In this document: positions 56,056 to 64,000 of the stretch, piece by piece
Layout: every line of letters starts with the position of its first letter
Numbering within the stretch: position 1 is the stretch's first letter
Assembly: GCA_039583875.1 (NCBI GenBank)
Contig: CM077163.1
Location: forward strand, 108,385,213-108,449,212
Origin: Platanthera guangdongensis
Taxonomy: Eukaryota; Streptophyta; Magnoliopsida; Asparagales; Orchidaceae
Direction of reading: 5' to 3'
DNA: 64,000 nucleotides
Notes under the pieces: model-generated
What the model was told of the DNA's origin: nothing
The model's input: only the letters and a program-made list of their open reading frames with translations
Database searches by the model: none
Translations under genes and position numbers: made by a program

Positions 56056-57667
56056 TGTTGAAATTTGTGAAGTGGAAGTGGGTGACGGGACAGGCCGCGC
56101 GGCCTGTGCGGACAGCTTTGGCGGACTGGGCGGACTGGGCGGACTGTGGGTTGCGGCCTGGTGAGAAGTCTGGTGGAAGCCGGCTGTGTTCTGAGCAGGT
56201 TGTTGCATGGAGTCCGCGGTTTGGTGCGGCCTGGTATCTGCGGATAGAGAGGCTTGCGGACTGGTGCTTTGCTCAGTGGTCGCGGGTGAAAGTTTGCGCT
56301 GTTGGCGGGATGGTTCGAGTTCGCGGGAAGCCTTGCGGACTGGTGTGTCTGCGGTTGGGGCTGTTGCGGACTGAGCCTTGAGCTTGGCTGAGGCCTTGTC
56401 GAGCTCAGGTGTTACAGCAGGTCTTGCTGTGGAGACCGGTTGGCGGACTGATGTTTGGAGTCCGGCTTGGTGCTGCTGCGTTGGACAAGTGCGAGGAGCT
56501 CGCGGACTGGTTGCGGTCTGTGCTAGGGTGTTTGGCGGACGGGACTTTGTGTCCGCCATGCTCGCACTGGCCCTTGATGGTTTTGGACTTGGTCACACTT
56601 GGTGTCAAGTTCATGGTGTCCGCCGTATCCGCCAAGTCCGCTGTGACCGGGCGGACTGTTGCTGTTTGCCTTTGGTCGTGGACTTGTGGCGGGTTGAGGT
56701 GTGGGTCTTGCGGACTGCCTCGGGTTGGTGCGGACTGCCATTGAAGAGGGTGCTGTCCTGAAGCAGTTGGAGCTTTGCGGGCTGGTGCCTTGTCCGCTTA
56801 GCTTGGGCGGACTGGAGAGGGTTCGTCAATGGTTGCTTTGCTCCTGGCGGTTTCCCTTGGTGACTGGCTAAGTCCTCGCGGACTGAGCGGACAGTCGTTT
56901 TGTGTTCGCGCGGGCTGGGGCGGTGTCGCTATCTCATGGGCGGTGACCACACTCCTCACCTGGCCTATAAATAGGACCCCCCTGGCACATCTACAGGAAC
57001 CAGACGTAACGTGAGTGAACAGTAAATTGGGTTGGGCGAGTGCTGCGGTCTGTGTTTTTCAGTCCGCGTGGATTGTTTCAGGCTGACGGTTTGCTGTGTG
57101 CAGGTTGCGCGGATAACTTCAAGGAGCCAGGAGTTTGGCTGTGACTTCGGTCAGTGCTTGGAAGTGTGCGGTCTCTGCGGACTCAGCAGGAGGTCGCTCT
57201 GCGGCTTGTCAGTTCTGTTTCAACCAGCTTCAATAACCTGTCCGCCGGCTTCAGGTGGGTAGGGGAGTTCCTCAGTTCGGGTTCAGCAGGAGGCGAATAA
57301 CGGTCTGTCCGCGCGGCCTCGCGGTCTCGGCGGACTCCGTGGTATTCGGCGGATTGCAGCATAGCTTGGGCGGTCTCGGCGGTCTCGGCGACCTCGCGGT
57401 CTCGGCGGACTGGAGTTCTGTCCGCCCGGCTTGTTTTTGGTTCTTTCTGTTTACAGCTGTAATACTAGCGAAATCATGTCTCGCTATGTATGCCTCGGAT
57501 TGTAATGAAGTGAATGCATAATAAGATCTTCTTGTGCTTCCATTGTTTTGTTGGGTGCAACCTCTAGTCCTTGGGTTTCCGCAGGTTCAGCGTGCGAACT
57601 GGGTAGTTCCGAAGATATTAATTTGGTGTTTGGGCTATCTTGCTGACCACGTTGAGAAAATTTAACA
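56056..57667 (+). repeat. 5' LTR of the copia element
   Basis: TGTTGAAATTTG...TTTAACA. Rich in GCGGACT/AGTCCGC words upstream of the TATA box. A poly(A)-signal-like AATAAG lies near 57520. Confidence 0.96.
56966..56973 (+). promoter_or_regulatory. TATA box of copia 5' LTR
   Basis: TATAAATA in GGCCTATAAATAGGACCC, repeated at 62802-62809 in the 3' LTR. Confidence 0.7.
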
Positions 57668-57679
57668 TGGTATCAGAGG
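57668..57679 (+). other. Primer binding site (initiator tRNA-Met type)
   Basis: TGGTATCAGAGG directly after the 5' LTR. Confidence 0.93.
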
Positions 57680-57808
57680 CAGGTTTCTGAGGTTGCGGAG
57701 GTTCAGTTGCGTGAGCGGAGGTCAGCCAGTGTTGTTACTCAGTGATTGAGTGGTGATCAACCTGTGTTGTTGCTCGGAGCTGCTGAAGGGTACCAACAGG
57801 TGATTGCA

Positions 57809-60800
57809 ATGGAAGGAAGCTTAGCAAGAGGTCTTGGCATTGAACTCTTAACGCCGACTAACTATAAAAAGTGGAAGTCGTGCATGAAGAGTTATCTTCT
57901 AGGCGAGGAGCTGTGGGAAGTTGTCGGTGGAGACGACAGACAGGAAGTAACTGCTGCTTTCGGTACTGCTGAACAGGTGAGGCTCTGGAGAAGAACTAAT
58001 GCTAAGGCAGAGTTCGTTCTGAAGAGAGCTGTCTCTCCGGAACTGTTTGATCACATCATTGGGTGTGAGTCGGCTGCTGATATTTGGACAACCATTGATG
58101 AGTTGTTCAATAGGAAGAATGTGGCGCGGCTTCAGTTCCTCGAGAATGAGTTGGCCAGGGCAACTCAGGGAGACCTTTCCATCTCCAGGTACTTCTTAAA
58201 GATGAAGAGCTTGTGTGCTGAGCTGTCGGCACTGGATCCTGATGAGCCTATCTCTGAGGCAAAGATGAAAAGGCACATTTTCTGCGGCTTGCGGAAGGAG
58301 TATGTGGCCTTTGTTACATCTGTTCAAGGGTGGGCTACTCAGCCGTCGTTGCTGGAGCTGGAGAATCTGCTTGCCTCGCAGGAGAGCTTAGCAAGGCAGA
58401 TGGCTGGAGTGAATCTGAATCAGGAAGGCAGCGAGGCTCTCTTCTCAGGCAAGAAGAAGGGATGGGAAGGGAAGAAGAAGAAGAAGGTGCAGGCCGCTGT
58501 TGAGAAGGAGACTTCAACTTCATATCCGCCGGAGAGGAGCAATGCTCCTAAGGACTGGAAGAAGAATCTGAAGTGCTACCGGTGTCATCAGCGAGGGCAC
58601 TTCAAGCGGGACTGCAAGGTCAAACTGCAGCCTGGGCATGCTGCGGGAAAGGAGGAAGCTTGCTCACGAAGTGAAGAAGCAGAATGGGGAGGAGCTTTCA
58701 TGACGGGCACTTGTGTCCGGGCCTTATCTGCTGAGGACTTCAACAGCGAGTGGATCATCGACTCCGGGTGTGGTCATCACCTCACCGGAGACAAGTCGAA
58801 GTTCACCTCCATGCAGGCTTACTCAGGTAATGAAGCTATTATCACTGCTGATAATACTGTTTATGCAGTAGAGAAGGAGGGGGTCGTGTCTTTGGGTAGT
58901 GATCAGGGGCCACTCACGTTAAGGAGTGTGTATCACGTGCCGGGCATGAAGAAGAACCTCTTCTCGGTGACCAACGCGGTGGACGCTGGGTATCACGTTC
59001 TGTTTGGGCCAACAGACGTGAGGTTCCTTCGCAACGTATCAGCGGTAAAGGCTGATGTTGCTCATGTTGGGAGGAGGGTGAAGAACTTGTTTGTTCTTTC
59101 CACCAGTGCCTATGTTGATAGGATGAGGGCCAATGATAGTGCGGCTATCTGGCATGAGAGGCTGGGGCATGTTGGCATGGACAAGCTAAAGGCAATGGCG
59201 AGTAGAAGTCTGGTGAGGGGGTTGCCGATGTTGTCCTCCTTTGGTGATGGGCATGTTTGTGCGGGCTGTCAATACGGTAAGGCACATCGCCTTCCGTTTG
59301 ATAAATCTCAAACAAGGAGCAAGAAACCATTGGAGTGTATTCATGGCGACCTGATGGGACCGACTGTTACTGTCAGCCTTGGTGGAAGCAAATACATGCT
59401 TGTCTTGGTTGATGACTACTCAAGGTATACTTGGGTGTACTTCTTAAAGGAGAAGTCGGATGCCTTCCGTTTGTTTGTGGAGTTCAAGGAGTTGGTAGAA
59501 GGCCGGCTTGGCTTGCGGATTAAGAAGTTTCGAACTGATAACGGGGGAGAGTTTGTCTCTTCCGAGTTTTCTAACTTCTGCAGGAAGCACGGGATCCAAC
59601 GGGAGCTTACTTGTGCTCACACTCCACAACAAAATGGGGAAGCGGAGCGGAAGATCCGTCATTTGACGGAAACCTGCAAATGCTGGCTGCATGCGAAAGA
59701 TATCCCGAGGTCCTTTTGGGCGGAGGGAATGTCTTGTGCTGCATATGTTATCAACCGGATGCCACTCAGCCCTATCAACATGAAGACGCCCATTGAGCTG
59801 TTGCTGAAGGAGAAGCCGAGTGTTGGACACCTTCGGGTGTTCGGTTCAACGTGCTACGTGCATGTCCCGGATGCTTCACGGACAAAGCTGGATGCGAAGG
59901 CAAGGAAACTTGTCTTTGTTGGCTATGATGAGCGGAAGAAGGGATGGAAGTGCATGGACCCTGTGACGAAGAAGTTCGTGGTGTCAAGAGACGTTGTCTT
60001 TGACGAGCTGACGTCATATGGAGGTGGCTCGGTGGAGCCTACCGGAAGTAGCAAAGTTGAGGAAGCACCGGTGAAGGATGCTGAAGGCTTGGAAGAGGAG
60101 CTTGCTGTTTCACCAGCAGCTCCTGTTGCTTCGAACTCCGAGGCTGAGCCTTCTGGCTCAGGAAGCAGGGGGATCACTGCTCAATGCTTGCCCCAGGTAG
60201 GAGTGGAGCCTGAAGAAGCAACGGAAGCCGTGAGCAAGGAGCCGTGTCTTCGGAGATCGAAGAGGGTGGTTAAGCCACCGGCTCGGTACTGTGATGGGAA
60301 TGCAGTGAGCTTTGTCTCCTGCTTCTTTGCAGGTCCTCTGGATGAGCGAGAGCCTGCAAACTTCAACGAGGCCACTGGAGTGAAGGAGTGGGAAGGTGCC
60401 ATGAAGGAAGAGATTGATGCTCTGAAGAAGAATGAAACCTGGGACCTTGTGCCCAAGGTTGATGGCATTACTCCGGTTACTTGCAAGTGGGTGTACAAGT
60501 TGAAGAAGAAGGCTGATGGGAGCATTGATCGTTTCAAGGCTCGCCTGGTCGCTAGAGGATTCTCACAGCAGTATGGAGAAGACTATGAGGAGACATTCAG
60601 TCCAGTTGCGAAGATGACGTCTGTAAGAGTGGTGATCGCCTTGGCTGCTAGCAAGGGATGGAGGTTGTGGCAACTCGATGTGAAGAATGCCTTTCTTTAC
60701 GGAGAGATTGACAAGGACATCTTCATGGATCAGCCGCTTGGTTTCGTCTCTGAGAAGCATCCGGACTATGTCTGCAAACTCAGGAAGGCTCTCTATGGGT

Positions 60801-61897
60801 TAAAGCAAGCTCCTCGAGCGTGGTATGGGAAGATTGCAGAGTACCTGCAGTTCTGTGGATACCTGGCTTCTAACTCGGATTCTAGCTTGTTCGTCAAGAA
60901 GAAGGGAGAGCTAAAAGTCTTGGTCCTGCTGTATGTGGATGATATGATCATCACAGGAAACTCGGAGGAGGAAGTAGCAAGGCTCAGGGGAGAGCTTGCT
61001 ATACGCTTCGAGATGAAAGACTTGGGAGAGTTGCATCACTTTCTTGGTCTGGAAGTGGAGAGGAAGGAGTGCGGGATTCTCATTAGCCAGAAAGGGTATG
61101 CTGATCGTATTGTGAAGCGGTTTGGCATGGGCGAAGGGAAGAAGTGCTCTACTCCACTGGAATCTGGGCTGAAGCTTCGACGGGATGAGGGAAGGGTTCT
61201 TAATGATCCCTTGGTGTTCAGGGCTCTTGTTGGGAGCTTGATCTATCTGACGATTACAAGGCCGGATATAGCTTATGCTGTTGGCCGAGTAAGTCGGTAT
61301 ATGGCTGAACCAAGGCAATCTCATCTAGTGGCGGCGAAGGGAATTCTGAAGTATGTCAAGGTGACTTCTGAGATGGGACTCCTCTATGGAAGGGATGCGG
61401 AGTTTGCTTTGCTCGGGTACACGGATGCTGACTATGGCGGTGATTCGGATGATCGAAGGTCTACTTCAGGTTATGTGTTCACTTGCGGTTCAGCTAGCAT
61501 CTCGTGGTGTAGCAAGAAGCAGGACTCGGTGTCGGTTTCAACCACGGAGGCGGAGTATAAGGCTTCGGCCTTGGCTGCTCGGGAAGCCGTTTGGTTGAGG
61601 AGGCTCATAGAGGATGTTCATGAAGAAGTGCAAGGGCCTACTTTACTCCGGGGTGACAATGAGAGTGCTCTCAAATTGGTAAACAATCCAGTGTGTCACG
61701 CCAGGACCAAGCATATAGAGATTGATCACCACTTCATCAGGGAGAAGGTGTTGGAGGGGTCTCTGCTGGTCGGGCATGTTCGGAGTGAAGATAATCTTGC
61801 TGACATCTTCACGAAGCCGCTGTCGAAGGGGCCCTTTGAACGCTTGCGCAGCTTGCTGGGCTTGGTCACCACTTCTCACTTCAAGGGGGAGTGTTGA
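57809..61897 (+). CDS. Ty1/copia gag-pol polyprotein, complete (1362 aa)
   Basis: The first in-frame ATG is at 57809 (MEGSLARGLGIELLTP); the open frame extends 21 codons further upstream without an ATG. Gag core ~10-235, CCHC knuckle CYRCHQRGHFKRDC (~256-269), aspartic protease WIIDSGCGHHL (~315), gag-pre-integrase WHERLGHVGMDKL (~447), integrase with HGDLMGP, TDNGGEF and NGEAERK carrying the D, D and E (~512, 577, 609), RT with RLVARGFSQQYGEDYEETFSP, LDVKNAFLYG and catalytic YVDDMI (~1040), and RNase H GYTDADYGGD with STTEAEY (~1204 on). Domain order PR-INT-RT-RH is diagnostic of Ty1/copia. Length is normal and there is no stop or frameshift. The stop TGA (61895-61897) lies in the first bases of the 3' LTR. 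Lineage within copia not assigned. Likely translated as one polyprotein and self-cleaved in cytoplasmic particles. Confidence 0.97.
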   Translation: MEGSLARGLGIELLTPTNYKKWKSCMKSYLLGEELWEVVGGDDRQEVTAAFGTAEQVRLWRRTNAKAEFVLKRAVSPELFDHIIGCESAADIWTTIDELFNRKNVARLQFLENELARATQGDLSISRYFLKMKSLCAELSALDPDEPISEAKMKRHIFCGLRKEYVAFVTSVQGWATQPSLLELENLLASQESLARQMAGVNLNQEGSEALFSGKKKGWEGKKKKKVQAAVEKETSTSYPPERSNAPKDWKKNLKCYRCHQRGHFKRDCKVKLQPGHAAGKEEACSRSEEAEWGGAFMTGTCVRALSAEDFNSEWIIDSGCGHHLTGDKSKFTSMQAYSGNEAIITADNTVYAVEKEGVVSLGSDQGPLTLRSVYHVPGMKKNLFSVTNAVDAGYHVLFGPTDVRFLRNVSAVKADVAHVGRRVKNLFVLSTSAYVDRMRANDSAAIWHERLGHVGMDKLKAMASRSLVRGLPMLSSFGDGHVCAGCQYGKAHRLPFDKSQTRSKKPLECIHGDLMGPTVTVSLGGSKYMLVLVDDYSRYTWVYFLKEKSDAFRLFVEFKELVEGRLGLRIKKFRTDNGGEFVSSEFSNFCRKHGIQRELTCAHTPQQNGEAERKIRHLTETCKCWLHAKDIPRSFWAEGMSCAAYVINRMPLSPINMKTPIELLLKEKPSVGHLRVFGSTCYVHVPDASRTKLDAKARKLVFVGYDERKKGWKCMDPVTKKFVVSRDVVFDELTSYGGGSVEPTGSSKVEEAPVKDAEGLEEELAVSPAAPVASNSEAEPSGSGSRGITAQCLPQVGVEPEEATEAVSKEPCLRRSKRVVKPPARYCDGNAVSFVSCFFAGPLDEREPANFNEATGVKEWEGAMKEEIDALKKNETWDLVPKVDGITPVTCKWVYKLKKKADGSIDRFKARLVARGFSQQYGEDYEETFSPVAKMTSVRVVIALAASKGWRLWQLDVKNAFLYGEIDKDIFMDQPLGFVSEKHPDYVCKLRKALYGLKQAPRAWYGKIAEYLQFCGYLASNSDSSLFVKKKGELKVLVLLYVDDMIITGNSEEEVARLRGELAIRFEMKDLGELHHFLGLEVERKECGILISQKGYADRIVKRFGMGEGKKCSTPLESGLKLRRDEGRVLNDPLVFRALVGSLIYLTITRPDIAYAVGRVSRYMAEPRQSHLVAAKGILKYVKVTSEMGLLYGRDAEFALLGYTDADYGGDSDDRRSTSGYVFTCGSASISWCSKKQDSVSVSTTEAEYKASALAAREAVWLRRLIEDVHEEVQGPTLLRGDNESALKLVNNPVCHARTKHIEIDHHFIREKVLEGSLLVGHVRSEDNLADIFTKPLSKGPFERLRSLLGLVTTSHFKGEC
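61883..61891 (+). other. Polypurine tract
   Basis: AAGGGGGAG immediately before the 3' LTR, inside the last codons of the polyprotein. Confidence 0.9.
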
Positions 61898-63503
61898 AAT
61901 TTGTGAAGTGGAAGTGGGTGACGGGACAGGCCGCGCGGCCTGTGCGGACAGCTTTGGCGGACTGGGCGGACTGGGCGGACTGTGGGTTGCGGCCTGGTGA
62001 GAAGTCTGGTGGAAGCCGGCTGTGTTCTGAGCAGGTTGTTGCATGGAGTCCGCGGTTTGGTGCGGCCTGGTATCTGCGGATAGAGAGGCTTGCGGACTGG
62101 TGCTTTGCTCAGTGGTCGCGGGTGCAAGTTTGCGCTGTTGGCGGGATGGTTCGAGTTCGCGGGAAGCCTTGCGGACTGGTGTGTCTGCGGTTGGGGCTGT
62201 TGCGGACTGAGCCTTGAGCTTGGCTGAGGCCTTGTCGAGCTCAGGTGTTACAGCAGGTCTTGCTGTGGAGACCGGTTGGCGGACTGATGTTTGGAGTCCG
62301 GCTTGGTGCTGCTGCGTTGGACAAGTGCGAGGAGCTCGCGGACTGGTTGCGGTCTGTGCTAGGGTGTTTGGCGGACGGGACTTTGTGTCCGCCATGCTCG
62401 CACTGGCCCTTGATGGTTTTGGACTTGGTCACACTTGGTGTCAAGTTCATGGTGTCCGCCGTATCCGCCAAGTCCGCTGTGACCGGGCGGACTGTTGCTG
62501 TTTGCCTTTGGTCGTGGACTTGTGGCGGGTTGAGGTGTGGGTCTTGCGGACTGCCTCGGGTTGGTGCGGACTGCCATTGAAGAGGGTGCTGTCCTGAAGC
62601 AGTTGGAGCTTTGCGGGCTGGTGCCTTGTCCGCTTAGCTTGGGCGGACTGGAGAGGGTTCGTCAATGGTTGCTTTGCTCCTGGCGGTTTCCCTTGGTGAC
62701 TGGCTAAGTCCTCGCGGACTGAGCGGACAGTCGTTTTGTGTTCGCGCGGGCTGGGGCGGTGTCGCTATCTCATGGGCGGTGACCACACTCCTCACCTGGC
62801 CTATAAATAGGACCCCCCTGGCACATCTACAGGAACCAGACGTAACGTGAGTGAACAGTAAATTGGGTTGGGCGAGTGCTGCGGTCTGTGTTTTTCAGTC
62901 CGCGCGGATTGTTTCAGGCTGACGGTTTGCTGTGTGCAGGTTGCGCGGATAACTTCAAGGAGCCAGGAGTTTGGCTGTGACTTCGGTCAGTGCTTGGAAG
63001 TGTGCGGTCTCTGCAGACTCAGCAGGAGGTCGCTCTGCGGCTTGTCAGTTCTGTTTCAACCAGCTTCAATAACCTGTCCGCCGACTTCAGGCGGGTAGGG
63101 GAGTTCCTCAGTTCGGGTTCAGCAGGAGGCGAATAACGGTCTGTCCGCGCGGCCTCGCGGTCTCGGCGGACTCCGTGGTATTCGGCGGATTGCAGCATAG
63201 CTTGGGCGGTCTCGGCGGTCTCGGCGACCTCGCGGTCTCGGCGGACTGGAGTTCTGTCCGCCCGGCTTGTTTTTGGTTCTTTCTGTTTACAGCTGTAATA
63301 CTAGCGAAATCATGTCTCGCTATGTATGCCTCGGATTGTAATGAAGTGAATGCATAATAAGATCTTCTTGTGCTTCCATTGTTTTGTTGGGTGCAACCTC
63401 TAGTCCTTGGGTTTCCGCAGGTTCAGCGTGCGAACTGGGTAGTTCCGAAGATATTAATTTGGTGTTTGGGCTATCTTGCTGACCACGTTGAGAAAATTTA
63501 ACA
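61892..63503 (+). repeat. 3' LTR of the copia element
   Basis: The same length as the 5' LTR. Five differences were found: one near 56289/62125 and four in the last third (near 57067, 57180, 57243 and 57255 and their counterparts). Confidence 0.96.
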
Positions 63504-63508
63504 TCTTT
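63504..63508 (+). repeat. Target site duplication TCTTT (right)
   Basis: Identical to 56051-56055. Confidence 0.95.
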
Positions 63509-63622
63509 TTCCGCAAATATCAAAACCCCACTTAGTTAACTTCGACCTAAGGAATTCAATCTCAAGTCCTCCTCGAAATTAACTCCACCTTACTGTGTTC
63601 CTTGAGAGATCGATACTTGGGA
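63504..63622 (+). repeat. LTR3 of family B, right part, truncated
   Basis: Starts with the second TCTTT (63504-63508), continues as 33400-33518 of LTR1, and stops at GATACTTGG(GA), where the Transposase_28 reading frame resumes. Confidence 0.88.
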
Positions 63623-63952
63623 CGCTAAGCAACTGCTGTCCTCGCGCCCAGTGGAAGAGGTAAGCAAGACCTTTCGCGTCATTTGCTCTCACCACTGTAG
63701 ATTTCAACCATTTTCCTCTCATGCTAACCTCTCGCTATGTAGGATTCTGCTCAGGCTGTGGCGCTTCGCGCGGAGCTAGCCCAGACGCGATACAAGAACG
63801 TCCTGCTGAGGGACCAGCTCCGGCGCATGGAGGCGACTACGGTCCCTCCTCCTCCGCTGGACGAAAGGTTGAGGAGCCGCCACTTTTCAGAATATGACAT
63901 CGACAAGCTCCTACAGCCCAACGCTCAAGCGACGGTCAAGCTGACCATGTAG
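63623..63952 (+). pseudogene. Transposase_28-locus protein, 3' part
   Basis: Continues the frame interrupted at 32006. A short coding stretch (63623-63659, AKQLLSSRPVEE), a phase-0 GT-AG intron (63660-63742), then an exon from 63743 encoding a charged, coiled-coil-like helix (LRAELAQTRYKNVLLRDQLRRMEAT) and a short tail. An in-frame TAG (63950-63952) is followed by more open sequence to the window end. Splice phase, frame and helical character all fit the ..ALKKELAD end at 32006. Likely the C-terminal coiled coil of the same gag-like protein. Confidence 0.65.
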
Positions 63953-64000
63953 ACGATGCGAGACGTGGGTTTCTTGGACGGGAGAGTCTAGTCTGTCACC
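63953..64000 (+). other. Window end, likely same locus
   Basis: The frame stays open after the TAG (TMRDVGFLDGRV) until another stop at 63989. Too short to say more. Confidence 0.35.

Larger units (their letters stand above)
56056..63503 (+). mobile_element. Intact young Ty1/copia retrotransposon
   Basis: Two 1612-bp LTRs (56056-57667 and 61892-63503), TG...CA ends, target duplication TCTTT, primer site, one uninterrupted polyprotein frame with all expected domains, and a purine tract. I found only five base differences between the LTRs. All parts needed for autonomous transposition are present. The uninterrupted target exists in the paralogous LTR1 at about 33393-33402. Confidence 0.97.
32007..63622 (+). 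mobile_element. Athila-like family B composite: three LTRs, two internal regions, two nested elements
   Basis: Order: LTR1 (32007-33574), internal 1 (33575-33707 and 49034-51046, split by a chromovirus), LTR2 (51047-51434, internally deleted), internal 2 (51435-54655), LTR3 (54656-56055 and 63504-63622, split by a copia element). LTRs start TGATGAGTCC after AAGTCTGGGGGTG and are followed by an Athila-type primer site. Neither internal region has pol. The outer left border is exact. The right border is cut inside the LTR (..GATACTTGG), so ~60 bp of LTR and the target duplication are missing there. Confidence 0.85.

Noticed and set aside
61643..62395. Minus-strand frame of 250 aa over the copia 3' LTR and its twin at 55936-56559
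   Set aside because: Lies antisense to LTR and pol; Thr/Pro/Gln-rich composition comes from the GCGGACT words read in reverse. No domain.

Overview
The window is nuclear repeat DNA from a flowering plant; the species cannot be named from it. Every coding region I can support belongs to a transposable element: plant lineages of Ty3/gypsy (Athila-like; chromodomain-bearing Tekay/Del-like) and Ty1/copia (a SIRE-like group and an intact element), plus a degenerate multi-exon locus with a Transposase_28 ('putative gypsy type transposon') domain. I see no ordinary host gene, rRNA, tRNA or CRISPR array. The density of nesting and the chromodomain element suggest heterochromatin.

Layout. 1-4268: a non-coding Athila-like element (family A) on the minus strand; its 5' LTR is entered at 4269 by a Tekay-like LTR fragment that runs into a 500-N gap (5763-6262). 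6263-12117: a plus-strand family A remnant with a frameshifted integrase, long 3' UTR and complete 2.98-kb LTR. 12118-18292: a non-coding LTR element (LARD-like) carrying a minisatellite, itself inside a copia LTR (18293-19315). 19681-22712: a 3.03-kb solo LTR with TTAGC target duplications. 22779-28172: a minus-strand copia LTR split by a recent gag-only SIRE-like element (23143-27459, duplication CCTAC). 28625-32006: the Transposase_28 locus, which resumes in frame at 63623.

Between those two points lies a 31.6-kb nest. An Athila-like element (family B) has the order LTR-internal-LTR-internal-LTR. A minus-strand Tekay-like chromovirus with 5.1-kb LTRs (33708-49033, duplication ACCTT) sits in its first internal region. 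A very young, intact Ty1/copia element (56056-63503, duplication TCTTT, LTRs differing at about 5 of 1612 positions) sits in its third LTR. Insertion order is therefore Transposase_28 locus, then family B, then Tekay-like and copia.

Three results stand out. (1) Unrelated LTR families carry arrays of short family-specific palindromes, mostly just upstream of the TATA box; several arrays show compensatory changes between arms, and two unrelated families share the same palindromic words. (2) The chromovirus gag and pol are separated by a 118-bp AT-rich GT-AG segment whose removal puts gag and pol in frame, and a second intron-like segment with a canonical branch point precedes gag. (3) All eight in-frame stops in the decayed coding regions are TAG or TAA, compatible with C-to-T change at glutamine codons, as expected under plant DNA methylation.
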